Shown piece by piece: positions 1-10,120 of a DNA stretch of 64,000 nt (positions within the stretch are counted from its first letter, which is position 1; every line of letters starts with the position of its first letter). Below the pieces are notes generated by a model, which made no database searches, had not been told where the DNA came from, and worked only from the letters and a program-made list of their open reading frames with translations. This DNA is from Pelagibacterium montanilacus. Lineage in GTDB: Bacteria > Pseudomonadota > Alphaproteobacteria > Rhizobiales > Devosiaceae. A program made the translations under genes and the position numbers. The stretch is taken from contig NZ_RZMX01000012.1 of NCBI RefSeq assembly GCF_003992665.1, positions 100,124 through 164,123 of the forward strand. The letters are read 5' to 3'.

Positions 1-249
1 CGCGACCGCCGCATCGAGCGTCTCGAACACCTGCACCCGCTCGATCACGTGGTCCGCCCGCGATGCCGCGGCGATGGCGCGCTCATTGGGCCAGCCATCG
101 CGCGGATTGACCAGCCGCAGGTCCCACAGCCCGAAATTGGCCATGGCCCGCGCCGCCGCGCCGATGTTTTCGCCCAATTGGGGTTCCACGAGGATCACCG
201 CCGGTGAAGGACGGAAGACCACCTGCTTGCTGGTATCTGTACCGGCCAT
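1..249 (-). CDS. trmJ: tRNA (cytidine/uridine-2'-O)-methyltransferase, partial (N-terminal part)
   Basis: The first 83 codons of a gene that runs off the left edge of the window. The protein starts MAGTDTSKQVV and soon shows ILVEPQLGENIGAAARAM and NFGLWDLRLVNPR, the N-terminal signature of SPOUT-fold TrmH/TrmJ methyltransferases. By family, TrmJ puts a 2'-O-methyl group on position 32 of tRNA using S-adenosylmethionine in the cytoplasm. The catalytic SPOUT knot in the C-terminal half is outside the window, so TrmJ versus another TrmH-family member rests on the N-terminus only. It is divergent from icd, with about 208 bp between them. Confidence 0.82.
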   Translation of the reverse strand, partial: MAGTDTSKQVVFRPSPAVILVEPQLGENIGAAARAMANFGLWDLRLVNPRDGWPNERAIAAASRADHVIERVQVFETLDAAVA

Positions 250-457
250 GTGCGCATCCTTTCGTTGCGGCGAATTACGCTGCCTTGGCGCAGGGATCAA
301 GCACCCAGGCGCGCCGATGCCCGGCTTCTCGGTTCGGCACACCCCATCTCCCCGCCCGCGCGCTTTGCGCCCGGCCCCGCTGATGGTATAGGGACGCACC
401 CCGTCCGGCCGCCCTGGCGACCGGACTACACAGATTTGCGCGGACGAGGAGCAATTC

Positions 458-1669
458 ATGGAAAAGATCAAAGTCGCCAATCCGGTCGTCGAGCTCGACG
501 GCGACGAGATGACCCGGATCATCTGGCAGGCCATCAAGGACAAGCTGATCCACCCCTATCTCGACATCGATCTTGAATATTACGATCTCTCCGTTGAAAA
601 CCGCGATGCGACTGACGATCAGGTCACCATCGACTCGGCCAACGCCATCAAGAAGCACGGCGTCGGCGTCAAATGCGCCACCATCACACCCGACGAGGAC
701 CGCGTCGAGGAATTCGGCCTCAAGAAGATGTGGCGCTCGCCCAACGGCACCATCCGTAACATTCTTGGCGGCGTGATCTTCCGCGAGCCCATCATCTGCA
801 AGAACGTGCCGCGTTTGGTCCCCGGCTGGACCCAGCCGATCATCGTGGGCCGCCACGCCTTCGGCGACCAGTACCGCGCAACCGATTTCAGGTTCCCCGG
901 CAAGGGCAAGCTGACCATGAAGTTCGTCGGCGAGGACGGCACCGAGATCGAGCACGAAGTGTTCGACGCACCGGGCGCCGGCGTGGCCATGGGCATGTAC
1001 AACCTCGACGATTCGATCCGCGACTTCGCCCGCGCCTCGATGAACTACGCGCTCAACCGCGGCGTGCCCTGCTATCTCTCGACCAAGAACACCATCCTCA
1101 AGGCCTATGACGGCCGCTTCAAGGACATCTTCCAGGAGATCTACGAAGCCGAGTTCAAGGATCAGTTCGAAGCCAAGAAAATCACCTACGAGCACCGCCT
1201 GATCGACGACATGGTCGCCGCTGCGCTCAAATGGTCGGGCGGCTATGTCTGGGCCTGCAAGAACTATGACGGCGACGTGCAGTCCGACACCGTCGCCCAG
1301 GGCTTCGGCTCGCTCGGCCTGATGACCTCGGTCCTGATGACCCCCGATGGAAAGACCGTCGAGGCGGAGGCCGCCCACGGCACGGTAACCCGTCACTACC
1401 GCCAGCACCAGCAGGGCAAGGACACCTCCACCAATTCCTGCGCCTCGATCTTTGCCTGGACCCGTGGCCTCGCCCACCGCGCCAAGCTCGACGACAACGC
1501 CGAACTCGCGACCTTCGCGACCACGCTCGAGAAGGTCGTCGTCGACACCATCGAAGGCGGCCAAATGACCAAGGACCTGGCGCTCCTCGTGGGTCCGGAC
1601 CAGAAGTGGCTGACCACCATGGGGTTCCTGGACGCCATCGACGCCAACCTTCAGAAGGCCATGGCATAA
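458..1669 (+). CDS. icd: NADP-dependent isocitrate dehydrogenase
   Basis: 403 residues, the usual length of the homodimeric eukaryote-like NADP-IDH (subfamily II). It converts isocitrate to 2-oxoglutarate in the TCA cycle and makes NADPH in the cytoplasm. Visible signatures: the N-terminal [14 protein letters not shown], the substrate loop [12 protein letters not shown] around residues 94-105, and [14 protein letters not shown] around residues 132-145, which holds the isocitrate-binding Arg. [12 protein letters not shown] near residue 307 is the NADP-binding region. The ATG follows GAGGAGCAATTC, a good ribosome site. A strong hairpin follows the stop, so the gene is probably monocistronic. 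Confidence 0.97.
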   Translation: MEKIKVANPVVELDGDEMTRIIWQAIKDKLIHPYLDIDLEYYDLSVENRDATDDQVTIDSANAIKKHGVGVKCATITPDEDRVEEFGLKKMWRSPNGTIRNILGGVIFREPIICKNVPRLVPGWTQPIIVGRHAFGDQYRATDFRFPGKGKLTMKFVGEDGTEIEHEVFDAPGAGVAMGMYNLDDSIRDFARASMNYALNRGVPCYLSTKNTILKAYDGRFKDIFQEIYEAEFKDQFEAKKITYEHRLIDDMVAAALKWSGGYVWACKNYDGDVQSDTVAQGFGSLGLMTSVLMTPDGKTVEAEAAHGTVTRHYRQHQQGKDTSTNSCASIFAWTRGLAHRAKLDDNAELATFATTLEKVVVDTIEGGQMTKDLALLVGPDQKWLTTMGFLDAIDANLQKAMA

Positions 1670-1703
1670 AGGCTCCGCGCCACGCGCTGGAGATGAAATC
1701 GGA

Positions 1704-1735
1704 GGGGCGGGATCGGAAACGGTCCCGCCCCTTTC
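1704..1735 (+). terminator. Rho-independent terminator of icd
   Basis: A perfect 9 bp stem, GGGGCGGGA (1704-1712) with TCCCGCCCC (1723-1731), closes a 10 nt loop and is followed by TTTC. It lies 34 bp after the icd stop. The T tract is short, so termination is likely but not certain. Confidence 0.7.
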
Positions 1736-1864
1736 GCGTCTCCCCGATTCTTGCCCCGCCCCCGGCCATCCGCCCCCCGAACGGGGGATAGCGCCCGCGG
1801 GGCCCTGCCCGCACCCTGCGCCGGGAAACTCACGCCATAAGGCATTGCAGGAGACGCAGGGACG

Positions 1865-3442
1865 ATGAAACCGGTAACATTGGCTCGGCTGGCCGGCACG
1901 ATGACGGCGGCAGTTGCACTGGCCGCCAGTGGCGCGGCATATGCGGGCCAGATCGAGCATGTCTCGATGGCCTATTCCACCACCCATCCGGTGCCCCATT
2001 TCCATTACAGCGGCCCCGTCGAAATGGGCGATCTCGACGCCCTGGCCGAGCTTTATTTCTCGGTTGTGAGCTGCCAGCCCGACCTGCTGCCCGCCGACGG
2101 CGGCAATTGCGGCGTCATCACCTTCGACAGCCCCGGCGGCAATTACGTCGAGGGACTCAACATCGCCCACTGGCTGCGCGCCAATGCCATTGCCACCGTC
2201 GTCGAAGTGGGCAATGGCTGTTATTCGGCCTGCGCCTTCGCCTTTCTGGGCGGCTCGGGCAAGTCAGGCGACAGCGCTATCGGCGCCTATATCGACCGCG
2301 TTGTCGAGCCCGGCGGCGTCGCGGGCTTCCACGCGCCCTACTACGAAAACGAAACCGTCGAGGAACTGATCGCCTCCTATGGCGTGGTCGAGGTTCTCGG
2401 CGACACCCGCGACGGCATCGCGCTGATGGTGGACCAACTCGTGGAATGGAACGTCAACCAGCACGCGATTGCCGATATGGTCGCGATGGGCCCCGACCAG
2501 TCCTTCGACGTCACGCGCCCCGAGGAGATGTTCCTCGTGCGCGCAGATCTGCCCCAGGCCCCGCTTTCGCTCTGGAACAGCGATCCCGAGGCCATGCTCC
2601 GCAACGCCTGCATCACCCTGATCGCCGACCATCGCGACACCTCCCCGGCCATGGTGACCGACACGGTCACCGGCCCGATGGAATACGACATCGTCACCGA
2701 CCAGAACGGGCGGTCGCTCTCGGGCTACCGGCTGGGACCCGACAACGGGCTCGCCATCAGCTATTGCGCCGTGCCCACCGACGAGGCGAGTCTGCAAGGC
2801 GATGCCGACATCGCGCTCTTTTCAGGCCGGGGCGTGGAGGGCACCGTACGCCCCATGCACAGCTTCTTTCACCGACCCCAGGGCTGGTCGACCATCGGCA
2901 CCGGCGGCCAGTCGGACCGCCGCATCATGGAGAAGGGCATGATCGTGCGCGCCTTCCTCGATCCGCTCACCTCTCCCGCGCCGGTCCCGCCCCTGCTTCA
3001 GGCCTATCTGCTCGGGCAGAACTTCATCGGCCGCGATGCAGCGGGGCAATACTACCTGCCCACGCTGGCCACCATGCCCGATGGTCTCGAAATGCGTTAC
3101 CGCAGCTCGGCCATGGAAGTTTGGGGCAATGGCAATGTCACGGTCTTCACCCAGGCCGGCAACGCGCTGCTGTTCGAAACCATGCGCGACGCCCTCGATA
3201 ACGGCAATGTCGAGATCACCCACAGCTCGGTGGGCGAAGATGCATTCGTCTTCATCGGCCGGCGCATGGACATCCAGCGCCACTTCTCGCTGATCGGCTT
3301 CCGCTCGGGCGAGGACAGCTCGATCACCCTCGTTGAGGCCCGCAGCCTCAATGGCACCGAGCCCGCCCAGTCCGATATCGAGCTGCGCAATTCCATCCAC
3401 TGCGCCGTCACCTTCGCCTCGCTGAAGCTTAACTGCGGCTGA
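1865..3442 (+). CDS. Secreted protein with ClpP/crotonase-like serine-protease fold (COG3904-like)
   Basis: 525 residues with a clear Sec signal peptide (cut near AAYAG, residue 28). Residues 80-175 resemble the periplasmic ClpP-class family: DSPGGNYVEGL matches the oxyanion-region SPGG motif. VGNGCYSACAFAFLGG puts a Ser in the CxSAC context expected for the nucleophile. GFHAPYY follows about 45 residues later and could supply the catalytic His. The ~330 residues after this are not a family I recognise and end in a Cys-containing tail. The start ATG follows GGAGACGCAGGGACG. The role is unknown; a periplasmic peptidase or inactive relative is plausible. It stands alone between icd and a repeat-rich gap. 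Confidence 0.78.
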   Translation: MKPVTLARLAGTMTAAVALAASGAAYAGQIEHVSMAYSTTHPVPHFHYSGPVEMGDLDALAELYFSVVSCQPDLLPADGGNCGVITFDSPGGNYVEGLNIAHWLRANAIATVVEVGNGCYSACAFAFLGGSGKSGDSAIGAYIDRVVEPGGVAGFHAPYYENETVEELIASYGVVEVLGDTRDGIALMVDQLVEWNVNQHAIADMVAMGPDQSFDVTRPEEMFLVRADLPQAPLSLWNSDPEAMLRNACITLIADHRDTSPAMVTDTVTGPMEYDIVTDQNGRSLSGYRLGPDNGLAISYCAVPTDEASLQGDADIALFSGRGVEGTVRPMHSFFHRPQGWSTIGTGGQSDRRIMEKGMIVRAFLDPLTSPAPVPPLLQAYLLGQNFIGRDAAGQYYLPTLATMPDGLEMRYRSSAMEVWGNGNVTVFTQAGNALLFETMRDALDNGNVEITHSSVGEDAFVFIGRRMDIQRHFSLIGFRSGEDSSITLVEARSLNGTEPAQSDIELRNSIHCAVTFASLKLNCG

Positions 3443-3910
3443 CGCCAGACCCAGGCGACCAACAGGGTGGCCCGGCATGGCTGCCCTGCTCTGCCCCGGA
3501 TCGCCAGGCGTGCCGGAAGGCTCGAGATCTATCGGCACCACAGCATCAAGGAACAGTCCGCGACAGTAATACGGCAGCAATACTGCCCGGTTCTGTGGAT
3601 GACTTATCTTGTAGATTGATCTCCAACGAATCGATTACCATCCGGACGAGCGCCGCAAATCAAAGATTTAGAGCTTCTGCGCCAGTTCAGCCAGAACAGG
3701 ATATGCTCTGATCTATCAAGTCGTGCGTCAGGACTATGGATGGTTGCTTGAACCTCGCTGCGACAGCGGTGGATGTTCAGCGGATTGATACGCTCTTTGG
3801 CCTGGCAGGCGCAGCGCGCACCAATCAAACGCCCATTGCCCGCCCGTTCGTGCCGGTCGTCAAACCGGCACCGATCAAGTTCCTTGTCTCAACCAAAGAG
3901 GATGTTGGGG
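3443..3910. other. 468 bp gap without a convincing gene
   Basis: No coding region here has a plausible start and composition. It holds a partial copy of the dispersed repeat (3655-3709) and AT-richer sequence than its neighbours. A short open frame at 3736-3945 lacks a ribosome site and is read as chance. Confidence 0.5.
3655..3709 (+). repeat. Dispersed repeat, partial degenerate copy (R1)
   Basis: Carries only the second half of the dispersed element: the AAATCAAAGA segment, then a diverged TAGAGCTTCTG arm and the conserved end CAGAACAGGATATGCTCT. The pairing arm is damaged by substitutions, so this is an old copy. It is the only copy here that does not touch a gene end. Confidence 0.6.
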
Positions 3911-4081
3911 ATGTACTTCAAGCTCTACAAGGACGCCGCCAATGAGTGGCGCTGGACCCTGCGCGCTGCGAACCACCAGGCAATCGCGGATTCAGGCGAA
4001 GGCTATGTCAACAAGTCCGATTGCGAACACGCAATCGCGCTCGTCAAGAACTCCGCTTCCGCGCCCGTCAAGGAAGATTAG
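3911..4081 (+). CDS. DUF1508 (YegP-like) mini-protein
   Basis: 56 residues starting MYFKLYKDAANEWRW and containing a GEGYVNKSDCEHAIALVK segment. This is one copy of the DUF1508/YegP fold, a small beta-beta-alpha module whose biochemical role is not established. The start was chosen because AAAGAGG lies 9 nt before this ATG; an upstream in-frame open stretch has no such signal. The TAG stop is formed by the first bases of the repeat that follows directly. Confidence 0.8.
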   Translation: MYFKLYKDAANEWRWTLRAANHQAIADSGEGYVNKSDCEHAIALVKNSASAPVKED

Positions 4082-4178
4082 AGCGTTTCCAGGAAAAGTG
4101 GAAACACTTCTCAGGCTCGGAAACGCGACAAATCAAAGACTTGGAGCTCCTGTTCTGATCCGGTCAGAACTGGAGCTT
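4079..4178 (+). repeat. Dispersed ~105 bp repeat, full copy (R2)
   Basis: Two-part element. The first half is TAGAGCGTTTCC through TCGGAAACGCG and can fold on itself (GTTTCC with GGAAAC). A linker AAATCAAAGACTT follows, then the second half GAGCTCCTGTTCTGA with a diverged partner ending GGAGCTT. Its first three bases are the TAG stop of the DUF1508 gene. Confidence 0.8.
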
Positions 4179-4217
4179 CATGCCATTTTCGCGCTCGTCG
4201 CTCAGGCCCTGCCGGCC

Positions 4218-5588
4218 TCAGAACGCCTGGCTCAGAGCCGCCCGCGCGCTCCAGGTGTGCGTGTCGCTGCCCAGCCCGTCATACTGCCCGTCGAGCGCGA
4301 TCTGCCCGCCTTCGCCCAGCGACATCGAGACCCCCGAGGTCAGCCGCGCCGACCACGCCGCGGTGCTCGCTCCATCCGCCCTACCGTCGCGCGCATGGTC
4401 CCAAATGCCATAGGCGCCCGCATAGACCGTCACGCCCATGCCATTGAGCGCCTCGGGGCTGACGAGACGCCCGCCGAGCGCGACCGTCTCCGCCGACACC
4501 TCCCGGCCGTCGTGAGCCTCACCCTCGCTGTCCTCCCAACCCGGCTGCCACTCGCGAACCACGAGCAGGCTGACCGAAGGCTCGAGTTCTATAGTGCCCA
4601 CAGGAATAGACCCGGTCAGCGCCGTCGCCACGATCGCCCGATTGCCCGAGAATTCTCCCGTCGCCGTCTCGGTCGCGATGTCGTAGAAAAGTCCCGTATA
4701 GGCCGCCAGCACGTCCCAGCGCAGTTCGGGCAAAATGCGCCAGGCGCCATAGCCGCCCAGTGTCGCCCCGGTGCTGCGCAGGGCATCGTCGTTCACCGAA
4801 TACACACCGCGCTCGGCACCCACGAAAGCCCCCACCAGCATGTCCGGCGAGAGCTTGTAGGTAACGCCCGTGCTGAAATTGGCCTGCCCGCCCTGCGTCG
4901 CGTCCTCGGCACCCTGCAGGCTATAGGTCCCGCTTCCCTGCAGGTCCGCCCAGACCGACCAGTCCGCTTCCCGAGCCTCCGGGGTCAGGTCGGCAAAGGG
5001 ATCGGAACCCAGCGCCGTGCGCGTGGGCACATAGCTTAGCGTGACGCCGGAGGGCCCAAGGGACCCCGTGCTCTCCAGATTCGCAAAAGACTGCCCTATG
5101 ACCCGCCCGATCACCGAGGACGTGATCTGCGCCGAAGTCCGCGCCATGCGCGCACTCCCCGCCGCCTGCACATCCTCTATGGTGGACCCGACGGCATCGA
5201 GAACCACCGGCACGCACGTCGCGGTAACGCCGATAAAGTCGCCGGTGCTTCGTATCTGACTTCTGAGCGCAGAATCGAGATCGCTTGCGACGATATATGT
5301 GTGCGTGGACGTGCCCGTTGAGAACCCAGATGAAACCAGGACATCTGCGGAACTGTTGAGCAGCCGCCATACCGAAGACAACCCCGCTTTTGTCACGACA
5401 AAATTCAGCGTTTCGCCCGGCTCAAACCCCGTCTGCGGCTGGGTTTTGGTTCCAATGCTGGAGGTCTCGTTATCGAAGCCTCCGGCATTGACCGCATCGC
5501 AGGCCGCCGATGCGTAGGCCGCTCCACCTGACGCCAATACCATCAGGCCCGCCGAGCCCCATCTTTGCAGCTCGCGCGTAAGCACCAA
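4218..5588 (-). CDS. Autotransporter beta-barrel protein with a short passenger
   Basis: 456 residues. A signal peptide ends near AAYASA (residue 28). About 140 residues of unrecognised passenger with two Cys follow. The last ~270 residues alternate in the manner of an autotransporter barrel (WSVWADLQGSGTY, LGGYGAWRI, VTVYAGAYGIWDH) and the chain ends in Phe (ALSQAF), as barrel-assembly recognition requires. The passenger is much shorter than normal, so this may act as a barrel with a small surface domain. The start is TTG (or GTG one codon on); GGGGATA lies 8-11 nt upstream. It is convergent with the DUF1508 gene. Confidence 0.82.
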   Translation of the reverse strand: MVLTRELQRWGSAGLMVLASGGAAYASAACDAVNAGGFDNETSSIGTKTQPQTGFEPGETLNFVVTKAGLSSVWRLLNSSADVLVSSGFSTGTSTHTYIVASDLDSALRSQIRSTGDFIGVTATCVPVVLDAVGSTIEDVQAAGSARMARTSAQITSSVIGRVIGQSFANLESTGSLGPSGVTLSYVPTRTALGSDPFADLTPEAREADWSVWADLQGSGTYSLQGAEDATQGGQANFSTGVTYKLSPDMLVGAFVGAERGVYSVNDDALRSTGATLGGYGAWRILPELRWDVLAAYTGLFYDIATETATGEFSGNRAIVATALTGSIPVGTIELEPSVSLLVVREWQPGWEDSEGEAHDGREVSAETVALGGRLVSPEALNGMGVTVYAGAYGIWDHARDGRADGASTAAWSARLTSGVSMSLGEGGQIALDGQYDGLGSDTHTWSARAALSQAF

Positions 5589-5683
5589 TGCGGTATCCCC
5601 AATATGAAAAAATGCCTATGCGGCCCATCGCTGGTAAGCCATGGGCACGCACCGCACAAGCGCTTTCACCATATGGGAACTTC

Positions 5684-8344
5684 TCAGCTCGCCAGCATCG
5701 CCTTCACTGCGGCGACGGCTTCGTCGGCCTTGCCCGCATCCGGGCCGCCGGCCTGGGCCATGTCCGGCCGGCCGCCGCCGCCCTTGCCGCCGAGCGCTTC
5801 GGACCCGGCCCGCACCAGATCAACCGCCGAGAAGCGGGCCGTCAGGTCCTCGGTCACGCCCACGGCAATGCCCGCCTTGCCATCTTCGGTCAGCCCGACG
5901 ATCGTCACGATGCCCGAGCCGATCTGCTTTTTGCCCTGGTCCACGAGCCCGCGCAAATCCTTGGGTTGCAGGCCCTCCACCACACGGCCGAGAAACTGCA
6001 CCCCCTCGATGGTTTCGGCCGCGGCGCCGTTCTCGTTGGCGCCTCCGCCCATGGCCATCTTCTGGCGCGCGTCGGCCAGTTGCCGCTCGAGCGTCCGGCG
6101 CTCTTCCACAAGCGCCTCGACCCGGGCCAGCGCATCGCGCGGGCTGACCTTGAGCGCGGAGGCCACGGCGCGAAGCTGGGCCTCCTGCTCGGCGAAATAG
6201 GCGCGCGCGCCGTCTGCGGTCAGCGCTTCCACGCGCCGCACACCCGAGGCGACCGAAGTTTCCTGCACGACCCTGACCAATCCGATCTCACCGGTCCGGC
6301 GCACATGGGTTCCCCCGCATAGCTCCATCGAATAGGTCTTGCCGGCTTTCTCGCCCTCGAGCGCGGTGCCCATGGAGACCACGCGGACCTCCTCGCCATA
6401 TTTCTCGCCGAACAGCGCCATCGCGCCTGCGGCCACGGCATCGTCCACGGCCATCAGCCGCGTTTCCACGGGCCCGTTCTGCAGGACGATCCCATTGGCC
6501 AGCCGCTCGACTTCGGCCAGTTCATCATCGCTCAGGGGCTTTGTGTGCGAAAAGTCGAACCGCAGCCGGTCGGGGCCAACCATCGAGCCCTTCTGGGCCA
6601 CATGGCTGCCCAGCACTTCCCGCAGCGCTTCGTGCAGAAGGTGCGTCGCCGAGTGGTTCGCCCGGATTGCGGTGCGGCGCGCCCGGTCGACCGCAAGGGT
6701 CAGCGGCGCGCCCTTTTCCAGCCGGCCCCCGGTCACCCGCACCCGATGGGCGAAGACCCCGCCGGCCTGCTTGGTGGTCTCGAGCACCACGGCCGACGCG
6801 TCCTCGCCGGACATGGTGCCCGTGTCCCCCACCTGGCCGCCGCTTTCGGCATAAAACGGCGTCTGGTTGAGCACCACGAACCCTTCTTCGCCCTCGCCGA
6901 GCGCCTCGACCTCGGCACCTTCGCGCACAAGCGCGGTGACGGCCCCGTCGCTCTCCTCGGATTCATATCCCAGAAATTCCGTAGCCCCGACCCGGTCGAG
7001 CACCGAGAACCAGACCGCGCTCGTCGCCGCTTCGCCCGACCCGGTCCAGTTCTTGCGCGCCTCGGCCTTCTGGCGGGCCATGGCCGCATCGAAACCGCCC
7101 TGGTCCACCCCGATGCCCCGCCCGCGCAGCGCATCCTGGGTCAGATCGAGCGGAAAGCCATAGGTGTCGTAGAGCTTGAACGCGGTATCCCCGCCCAGCG
7201 TATCGCCATCGGCGAGCCCCGCCGTTTCGTCCTCGAGGATCTGCAGGCCGCGGCTCAGCGTCTTGAGGAACCGTTCTTCCTCGAGCCGCACCGTCTCGGC
7301 GATCATCGCCTCCCCATGCACCAGCTCGGGATAGGCCTGCCCCATTTCGCGCACCAGCGTCGGCACCAGCTTGTGGATCGTGGGCTCGTTGGTGCCCAGA
7401 AGCGTGGCGTGGCGCATCGCCCGGCGCATGATCCGGCGCAGCACATAGCCGCGTCCTTCGTTCGCCGGGAGGACACCCTCGGCGATCAGGAACGCCATGG
7501 ACCGCAAATGGTCGGCGATCACGCGATAGGACGCGACAGTCTCGGATGTCGGCGATTTGCGGACCGCAGAGGCAGCCGCGTCGATCAGGTGCTTGAACAG
7601 ATCGGTTTCGAACACCGACTCCACGCCCTGGAGAATCGAGGCCATGCGCTCGAGCCCCATGCCCGTATCGATCGAAGGCCGCGGCAGCGGGTCCTGCCCG
7701 CCTTCGGGGGTCTGCTCGTACTGCATGAAGACCAGGTTCCAGAATTCCAGGAACCGGTCCCCGTCTTCTTCCGGTGAGCCCGGAGGGCCACCCCAGATAT
7801 GTTCGCCCCGGTCGATGAAGATTTCCGAGCACGGGCCGCACGGGCCGGTGTCGCCCATGGTCCAGAAATTGTCCGAAGTCGGAATGCGGATGATCCGGTC
7901 GTCGGAGAACCCGGCGATCTTCTTCCAGTAGTCCGCCGCCTCGTCGTCGGTGTGGTAGACCGTGACCAGAAGCTTGTTCCGGTCCAGCCCGAACTCCTTG
8001 GTCACCAGCGTCCAGGCCAGCTCGATCGCCTGTTCCTTGAAATAGTCGCCGAACGAGAAATTGCCCAGCATCTCAAAGAACGTCAGGTGCCGCGCGGTGA
8101 ACCCGACATTGTCGAGATCATTGTGCTTGCCGCCCGCACGCACGCATTTCTGGGAGGTCGTGGCCCGGCTGTAGGGGCGCTTTTCGAGCCCTGTGAACAC
8201 GTTCTTGAACTGCACCATCCCAGCATTTGTGAACATCAGCGTGGGATCGTTGCGCGGCACCAGCGGGCTCGAAGCCAGCTTTTCGTGGCCGTGCTCCGCG
8301 AAATAGTCGAGGAAAGTCGAGCGGATGTCGTTTACGCTTGTCAT
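5684..8344 (-). CDS. alaS: Alanyl-tRNA synthetase
   Basis: 886 residues, the normal full length. It charges tRNA-Ala in the cytoplasm. Domains in order: class II aminoacylation core ([26 protein letters not shown] cut short here as [30 protein letters not shown]), the tRNA recognition region, the editing domain with the zinc-type [11 protein letters not shown] motif near residue 565 and [13 protein letters not shown] near 670, and the C-terminal C-Ala coiled part. The ATG has only a weak ribosome site. It lies downstream of recA on the same strand, but 506 bp and a terminator separate them. Confidence 0.98.
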   Translation of the reverse strand: MTSVNDIRSTFLDYFAEHGHEKLASSPLVPRNDPTLMFTNAGMVQFKNVFTGLEKRPYSRATTSQKCVRAGGKHNDLDNVGFTARHLTFFEMLGNFSFGDYFKEQAIELAWTLVTKEFGLDRNKLLVTVYHTDDEAADYWKKIAGFSDDRIIRIPTSDNFWTMGDTGPCGPCSEIFIDRGEHIWGGPPGSPEEDGDRFLEFWNLVFMQYEQTPEGGQDPLPRPSIDTGMGLERMASILQGVESVFETDLFKHLIDAAASAVRKSPTSETVASYRVIADHLRSMAFLIAEGVLPANEGRGYVLRRIMRRAMRHATLLGTNEPTIHKLVPTLVREMGQAYPELVHGEAMIAETVRLEEERFLKTLSRGLQILEDETAGLADGDTLGGDTAFKLYDTYGFPLDLTQDALRGRGIGVDQGGFDAAMARQKAEARKNWTGSGEAATSAVWFSVLDRVGATEFLGYESEESDGAVTALVREGAEVEALGEGEEGFVVLNQTPFYAESGGQVGDTGTMSGEDASAVVLETTKQAGGVFAHRVRVTGGRLEKGAPLTLAVDRARRTAIRANHSATHLLHEALREVLGSHVAQKGSMVGPDRLRFDFSHTKPLSDDELAEVERLANGIVLQNGPVETRLMAVDDAVAAGAMALFGEKYGEEVRVVSMGTALEGEKAGKTYSMELCGGTHVRRTGEIGLVRVVQETSVASGVRRVEALTADGARAYFAEQEAQLRAVASALKVSPRDALARVEALVEERRTLERQLADARQKMAMGGGANENGAAAETIEGVQFLGRVVEGLQPKDLRGLVDQGKKQIGSGIVTIVGLTEDGKAGIAVGVTEDLTARFSAVDLVRAGSEALGGKGGGGRPDMAQAGGPDAGKADEAVAAVKAMLAS

Positions 8345-8850
8345 TACCGAGCCAGAATGATTTTGGCGCCGAGCCGCGCCGGAAAAAGGAGTGCGAGCGT
8401 TCTAGCGCGCCGCTGCGTCAAGCGCAATCGGGCGCTGGCCCTGCCCTGTGGCCTTACCCCCTGGCCAGCCCCGGCACGAGCCGATCCCGAACGATCACCA
8501 CCTGCCCCACCGTCTACCCCGGCACCGGCGCAAGCCCACCGAGCGGCGTTTCACTTGCCTATCGAACAGACCAACCGACCAACCTCGCACCGGAATAGCC
8601 ACACCAGCCACCTTCTCACCGGGATGCGGCCCAAGCCATGCCCGATCCCGAGCCCGCGCCAATCGCGATCAAGCCCTCCAACGCCCGCAATCATTCGCAC
8701 GCCCTCCGCCCGGCGCACGTCTCTCAGCCACCTGCCCGTCCCTGGACGCAGCACCGCGATCAGGCAGCGCTCCAACCAGGCTGAGATTAAAATGCAAAAG
8801 GGGCGCGGCTTGCGCCAGCACCCCTTGAGAGTCTCAGCCGCCGCGAGCAC
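8345..8850. other. 506 bp intergenic region between recA and alaS
   Basis: Apart from the recA terminator at its right end I see no gene. The open frames crossing it on both strands are Pro/Arg/His-rich, have no ribosome sites and overlap each other, which is typical of GC-rich non-coding DNA. The alaS promoter must be here, but I cannot point to it with confidence. Confidence 0.5.
8795..8827 (-). terminator. Rho-independent terminator of recA
   Basis: Read on the minus strand, GGGGTGCTGGC and GCCGCGCCCC can pair with one wobble and one bulge around a short CAA loop, followed by TTTTGCATTTT. It begins 24 bp after the recA stop. Confidence 0.6.
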
Positions 8851-9939
8851 CTACTCCTCGGCGCCCTCGGTGTCTTCGGTCTCGCTGTCATTGCCGCCAT
8901 GGCCGATCATGTCGGTAGCGATCAGCCCGGCGCTCTCGCGCACCCCGCTTTCGATCTGCAGCGCGATCTCGGGATTGTCCTTGAGGAACTGGCGGGCATT
9001 CTCACGCCCCTGTCCCAGCCGCTGGCTGTCATAGGAGAACCACGATCCCGACTTCTCCACGATCCCGGACTTCACGCCCAGATCGAGCAATTCGCCGGTC
9101 TTGGATACGCCCTCGCCATACATGATGTCGAACTCGACCTGCCGGAACGGAGGGGCCAGCTTGTTCTTGACCACCTTGACCCGCGTCTGGTTGCCCACCA
9201 CCTCGTCGCGGTCCTTGATCGCGCCGATGCGGCGGATATCGAGCCGCACCGAGGAATAGAACTTGAGCGCATTGCCGCCCGTCGTGGTCTCGGGCGAACC
9301 GAACATCACGCCGATCTTCATGCGGATCTGGTTGATGAAGATCACCATGCCCTTGGACCGCGAGATCGAGGCGGTCAGCTTGCGCATCGCCTGGCTCATC
9401 AGCCGCGCCTGCAGCCCGGGCAGCGAATCGCCCATCTCGCCTTCGAGCTCGGCCCGCGGCGTCAGCGCTGCCACCGAATCGACCACCAGCACGTCGATGG
9501 CGCCCGAGCGGATCAGCGTGTCGGCGATCTCGAGCGCCTGCTCGCCTGCGTCAGGCTGGGAGATCAGCAAATCATCGATATTGACGCCCAGCTTGCGCGC
9601 ATAGATGGGGTCGAGCGCATGCTCGGCGTCCACGAACGCACAGATGCCACCGGCCTTCTGCGCCTCGGCGATCACATGGAGCGCCAGCGTGGTCTTGCCC
9701 GAGCTTTCCGGCCCGAAGATCTCGACGATACGTCCGCGCGGCAACCCGCCGATCCCCAGCGCGATATCGAGCCCGAGCGAGCCCGTGGAAATCGATTCGA
9801 CATTGACCGAGGTGTTCTCCCCCAGCCGCATGATCGAACCCTTGCCGTAATTGCGCTCGATCTGGCCCAGCGCGGCCTCGAGCGCCTTGTTCTTGTCCAT
9901 CGAATCCCCTTGGATCACGCGAAGCTGTGAGGTTGCCAT
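8851..9939 (-). CDS. recA: Recombinase RecA
   Basis: 362 residues. It forms an ATP-driven filament on single-stranded DNA, performs strand exchange and stimulates LexA self-cleavage. Walker A is GPESSGKT near residue 82; [10 protein letters not shown], the [15 protein letters not shown] region and TGGNALKFY are all intact, as is the acidic C-terminal tail ([13 protein letters not shown]). The start was placed at [14 protein letters not shown] because AAGGAG lies 9 nt before it; a 16-codon upstream extension lacks support. An SOS-type promoter lies 80-120 bp upstream. Confidence 0.98.
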   Translation of the reverse strand: MATSQLRVIQGDSMDKNKALEAALGQIERNYGKGSIMRLGENTSVNVESISTGSLGLDIALGIGGLPRGRIVEIFGPESSGKTTLALHVIAEAQKAGGICAFVDAEHALDPIYARKLGVNIDDLLISQPDAGEQALEIADTLIRSGAIDVLVVDSVAALTPRAELEGEMGDSLPGLQARLMSQAMRKLTASISRSKGMVIFINQIRMKIGVMFGSPETTTGGNALKFYSSVRLDIRRIGAIKDRDEVVGNQTRVKVVKNKLAPPFRQVEFDIMYGEGVSKTGELLDLGVKSGIVEKSGSWFSYDSQRLGQGRENARQFLKDNPEIALQIESGVRESAGLIATDMIGHGGNDSETEDTEGAEE

Positions 9940-10019
9940 TGATGCTCTCCTTATTTCACCGATACCGGGACGACGCAACGCGCGCACTGGGGTTGGACCA
10001 CTTCGTTCAGTAGAGCGAT

Positions 10020-10062
10020 GTTCTTATTTTGTTTCAGTGTTGTCAAGGGACAAAATAAGAAC
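10020..10062 (-). promoter_or_regulatory. recA promoter with inverted SOS (LexA) boxes
   Basis: GTTCTTATTTTGT (10020-10032) and its exact reverse complement ACAAAATAAGAAC (10050-10062) flank a minus-strand TTGACA (10046-10041) that fits a -35 element for recA. Each arm resembles the alphaproteobacterial LexA site GAAC-N7-GAAC with one changed base (AAAC or GGAC for the outer half). The proximal arm would overlap the -10 region. That LexA binds here is inferred. Confidence 0.75.
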
Positions 10063-10120
10063 ATTTGGCGATAGGAACCCCTCTCACCCCGCGTTCAACT
10101 CGGGACAAGGAGTTCGCCTC

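Noticed and set aside
275..2170. 631-codon open frame on the minus strand across icd
   Set aside because: It is antisense to icd and to the start of the ClpP-like gene, both clear genes. Long antisense frames are common in GC-rich DNA; its translation is low complexity without family motifs.
3942..5039. 365-codon plus-strand open frame across the autotransporter gene
   Set aside because: Antisense to the barrel-coding gene and running through repeat R2; Arg/Pro/Ala-rich translation without motifs.
8448..8828. Possible small genes between recA and alaS
   Set aside because: Several overlapping frames of Pro/Arg/His-rich composition, no ribosome sites, no consistent frame.
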